DNA of 8,225 nucleotides from contig CAMJNN010000052.1 of the NCBI GenBank assembly GCA_946407325.1, positions 1-8,225 on the forward strand, in the 5' to 3' direction. Numbering within the stretch: the first letter of the stretch is position 1; the number at the start of each line of letters is the position of its first letter. This document shows, in pieces, positions 6,280 through 8,225 of this stretch. The translations under genes and the position numbers were made by a program. The notes under the pieces are model-generated. The model worked only from the letters and a program-made list of their open reading frames with translations. It had not been told where the DNA came from and made no database searches. Origin of the DNA: an uncultured Prevotellaceae bacterium (GTDB taxonomy: Bacteria > Bacteroidota > Bacteroidia > Bacteroidales > Bacteroidaceae).

Positions 6280-8225
6280 TTAGTTGTTGTTACCTCTGAT
6301 GACATAGTACAGAGTTCTGATATTGCCCTCATAGTCAACAGCAGAATACTGAATCTTGTAGGTCTTACCAGCCTCGATGAAGAAAGGAATCTCCTTCACG
6401 CTGCCAGGAATAACCTTGCCCAGGAGTCCGGCATTTACAGCATCGTCTGCACCAACAGGAGTTCCGTCAACGCTGATGACTGCTACATACTTCTTGAAGG
6501 CAGGAGCCAGAATTTCTGCTGACCATGAAGTGGGCAGTAATTTCACCTCACCAGGATTATATCTCGTGAAGTTGTTGTTCTGAAGAACATCGGGGTGTGA
6601 AACCTCGGCTTCTGTAGATACCAACAGTGTCGGCTGGATAGCCCAGTTGATATTGTTCAGAACCTTCTCTGCACCAATGTTAAACTTGTTCAGGAAGCGC
6701 CAGATCTTTTTCTGTGCACTCTCGCTCTTGGTTCCCCAAACAACTACATGGTTCTCAAGCTTCTCAAGAGCGGTGATGGCCTCAGCCTGATATTCAGCCT
6801 CGTCAGCCAGGTCAAATGCATAAGAGAAAGGTTTGATAGCAACAGCTGCGATGTTGGCCTTTGAATAGGTGAACATATTGTCACCCCAAGAAGCCTGCAG
6901 GCGATAGGCAGGAACGTCATTGTCAGTGATGAGGTTGAGGAGGGTCTTGAGCATCTCAGCAATCTCAACCTTGTCGCGCTCTTTCAGAAGCGTCTTGATC
7001 TGCTCTTTGAAAGCTTCCATATCCTGAGGCTCCCAAGATACATAAGCCTTAGCTAACTTCTCCTGTGGGATGGTAGCAAAAGTCTCATAGAATGCATTGT
7101 CACCACGAGTGAGGAACATCAGGTTGTGGTTAGATGCCTGCAGCGGAGTAAGTTCAACAGGACTCTCGTCACCACCAGTTGTAGTGAGCTTCAAGGTCTT
7201 GCCAGAGAAGTCAACAGAACTGGGGTTCACAGTTACATAGAGCTTACCAGCATTGCCTGTACCCTCAACAAAGTATTCTCCCTTATAGATGATGGGCTCC
7301 TCTGCTCCTTTGGGGAAATAAACATTACGTCTTGCCTTCTCACCAAAGTAAGTGAACAGCAGGTTAGACTCAACACCGAACGGGCTGATGAATGAGAACA
7401 TCGGGTTCATAACCTGATCAACAACGATGCTTGTAACCTCTGTCTTGTAGACTGTGGTCAGGTCGATTTCCATATTCTGGATGGTCTCGTTGATGATCGT
7501 TACAATTTCCTGCTTGGTCAAAGAGGTGGGAAGCTGAGCCTTGAAAGCAGCCAGAGCGTCGTCAATCAGCTTCTGGACATCAGCCTTGGAAAGACCTCCC
7601 TCAGGAATATTAATCTTTGCAATAGCAGCATCAATGAGCTTCTGGACATCCTCCTGTGTCAGAGTGGCAGGAATGGTAGGAATATCAGTCTTCTTTGCAT
7701 AATCGGCCAAAGCTTTCTGGATAGCATCGCTAATCAGATTTTCAACCTCTGCCTTTGACAGACCAGCAGCAGGAATATCAGCTTTCTTTGCATAATCGCT
7801 CAAAGCAGCAACAATAAGTGCATTGACCTGATCAGCTGTCAGACCAGCAGCGGGAACATCGCCCGTCTTGGCATAGCCTTCCAAAGCTTTTGCGATGGCG
7901 GCATCTACCTGTGCCTTGGTGTAATAGTCTGCCAGCAAAGCCTGAACTTTTGCATCAAGGTCAGCAGTCTTTACAAAACCGTCAACGCTGGGAATGCTGT
8001 TCTTGACGGCGTTGATAGCTGCATTGAGGTCAGCTACCTTCTGATCAATCTGGGCCTTGGTGTAGGAGTCGCAATCGCAGCTGTTAATTGAGTTCACCAG
8101 AGTCTGCAGACTTGCCAGCTTCTTCTCAAGATCGGAAATCTTGGCATCTGTCTCCGACTTATAGTCGGCGTCAGTGTCCTTACAAGAAACAAATGCACTC
8201 GTAGTAGCAAACAGCATTGCCACTA
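6280..8225 (-). CDS. Large predicted surface lipoprotein with repetitive coiled-coil stalk, N-terminus beyond window
   Basis: The frame stays open to the window edge. The first possible start inside is GTG at 8221-8223, but the hydrophobic stretch there lacks the usual Met-Lys beginning, so the true start is probably upstream. Residues are numbered from that GTG. The lipobox-like Phe-Val-Ser-Cys puts the lipidated Cys at 14, and Lys-Asp-Thr-Asp-Ala-Asp after it resembles Bacteroidetes surface-export signals. Residues 20-47 form a heptad-like coiled coil, then Cys49 and Cys51. Residues 53-252 are irregular 23-31-residue stalk units of the Tyr-Ala-Lys-Lys-x-Asp-Ile-Pro and Leu-(Ser/Thr)-x-x-x-Val type, as in trimeric fibres. 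Residues 317-366 look like an Ig-type beta domain, and 400-435 and 475-525 are helical. The protein ends in Gly-Asn-Asn-Asn. I do not recognise a named family. It is probably a co-transcribed partner of the OmpA-family gene downstream. Confidence 0.85.
   Translation of the reverse strand, partial: VAMLFATTSAFVSCKDTDADYKSETDAKISDLEKKLASLQTLVNSINSCDCDSYTKAQIDQKVADLNAAINAVKNSIPSVDGFVKTADLDAKVQALLADYYTKAQVDAAIAKALEGYAKTGDVPAAGLTADQVNALIVAALSDYAKKADIPAAGLSKAEVENLISDAIQKALADYAKKTDIPTIPATLTQEDVQKLIDAAIAKINIPEGGLSKADVQKLIDDALAAFKAQLPTSLTKQEIVTIINETIQNMEIDLTTVYKTEVTSIVVDQVMNPMFSFISPFGVESNLLFTYFGEKARRNVYFPKGAEEPIIYKGEYFVEGTGNAGKLYVTVNPSSVDFSGKTLKLTTTGGDESPVELTPLQASNHNLMFLTRGDNAFYETFATIPQEKLAKAYVSWEPQDMEAFKEQIKTLLKERDKVEIAEMLKTLLNLITDNDVPAYRLQASWGDNMFTYSKANIAAVAIKPFSYAFDLADEAEYQAEAITALEKLENHVVVWGTKSESAQKKIWRFLNKFNIGAEKVLNNINWAIQPTLLVSTEAEVSHPDVLQNNNFTRYNPGEVKLLPTSWSAEILAPAFKKYVAVISVDGTPVGADDAVNAGLLGKVIPGSVKEIPFFIEAGKTYKIQYSAVDYEGNIRTLYYVIRGNNN
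7474..8067 (-). repeat. Degenerate coding repeats of the coiled-coil stalk
   Basis: About eight diverged units lie in frame within the stalk lipoprotein. The clearest DNA-level copies are 7679-7713 and 7772-7806, which differ at only a few positions and lie 93 nt apart (31 codons). A more diverged copy at 7852-7887 sits about 81 nt further on (27 codons). These encode Tyr-Ala-Lys-(Lys/Thr)-x-Asp-(Ile/Val)-Pro. Other units encode Tyr-Thr-Lys-Ala-Gln-(Ile/Val)-Asp (two copies) and Leu-(Ser/Thr)-x-x-(Asp/Glu)-Val-x-x-Leu-Ile (several copies). Spacings in whole codons imply growth by in-frame duplication followed by divergence. Confidence 0.8.

Noticed and set aside
7474..8067. The stalk repeats as a CRISPR array or non-coding tandem repeat
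   Set aside because: The units are diverged, vary in length by whole codons, have no unique spacers and lie inside a continuous reading frame.
6280..8225. The fibre-like protein as part of a prophage tail module
   Set aside because: It carries a lipoprotein signal and sits beside an OmpA gene. No phage structural, assembly or lysis genes are visible in the window.

Overview
The window looks like chromosomal DNA from a Bacteroidales bacterium, probably a Prevotella- or Bacteroides-type genome. The grounds are AT-rich, non-Shine-Dalgarno leaders before the start codons, tandem era and der GTPase genes, a lipoprotein whose cysteine is followed by Lys-Asp and further acidic residues, a Bacteroidetes-style OmpA protein with a Val-Glu-Lys/Pro linker, and an exported protein ending in the G-I-Y-x-(I/V)-N-G-K-K tail common in that order. 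This assignment rests on family recognition, not on a database search.

Left part, + strand (1-3666). The 3' part of era (its P-loop end lies outside the window) is followed after 10 nt by complete der, then after 1 nt by a small lipoprotein gene, then after 22 nt by an exported, probably outer-membrane beta-barrel protein with a Gln/Asn-rich and then Lys-rich N-terminal segment. All four could be read from one transcript. Era and Der act in 30S and 50S ribosome assembly respectively; the last two genes are envelope proteins of unknown role.

Middle (3667-3781). The + strand run meets a - strand run tail to tail. Between them lies a perfect 22-bp inverted repeat, extendable to about 29 bp with one mismatch, that should terminate transcription in both directions.

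Right part, - strand (8225 down to 3782). In transcription order: a large, probably surface-exposed lipoprotein with a repetitive coiled-coil stalk and a globular C-terminal part (its first codons lie beyond the window edge), then an OmpA-family peptidoglycan-binding outer membrane protein 29 nt later, then a Rho-independent terminator, and finally a secreted protein with a sorting-type C-terminal tail. The terminator ends only 12 nt before that last start codon, which leaves no room for a separate promoter after it. The stalk lipoprotein and the OmpA protein are probably co-transcribed cell-surface components.

I see no RNA gene, CRISPR array, insertion sequence, phage module, toxin-antitoxin pair or defence system. 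The region is mostly core and envelope genes. The points most worth a second look are the stalk lipoprotein with its CxC pair and its pairing with OmpA, and the terminator placed directly in front of a start codon.
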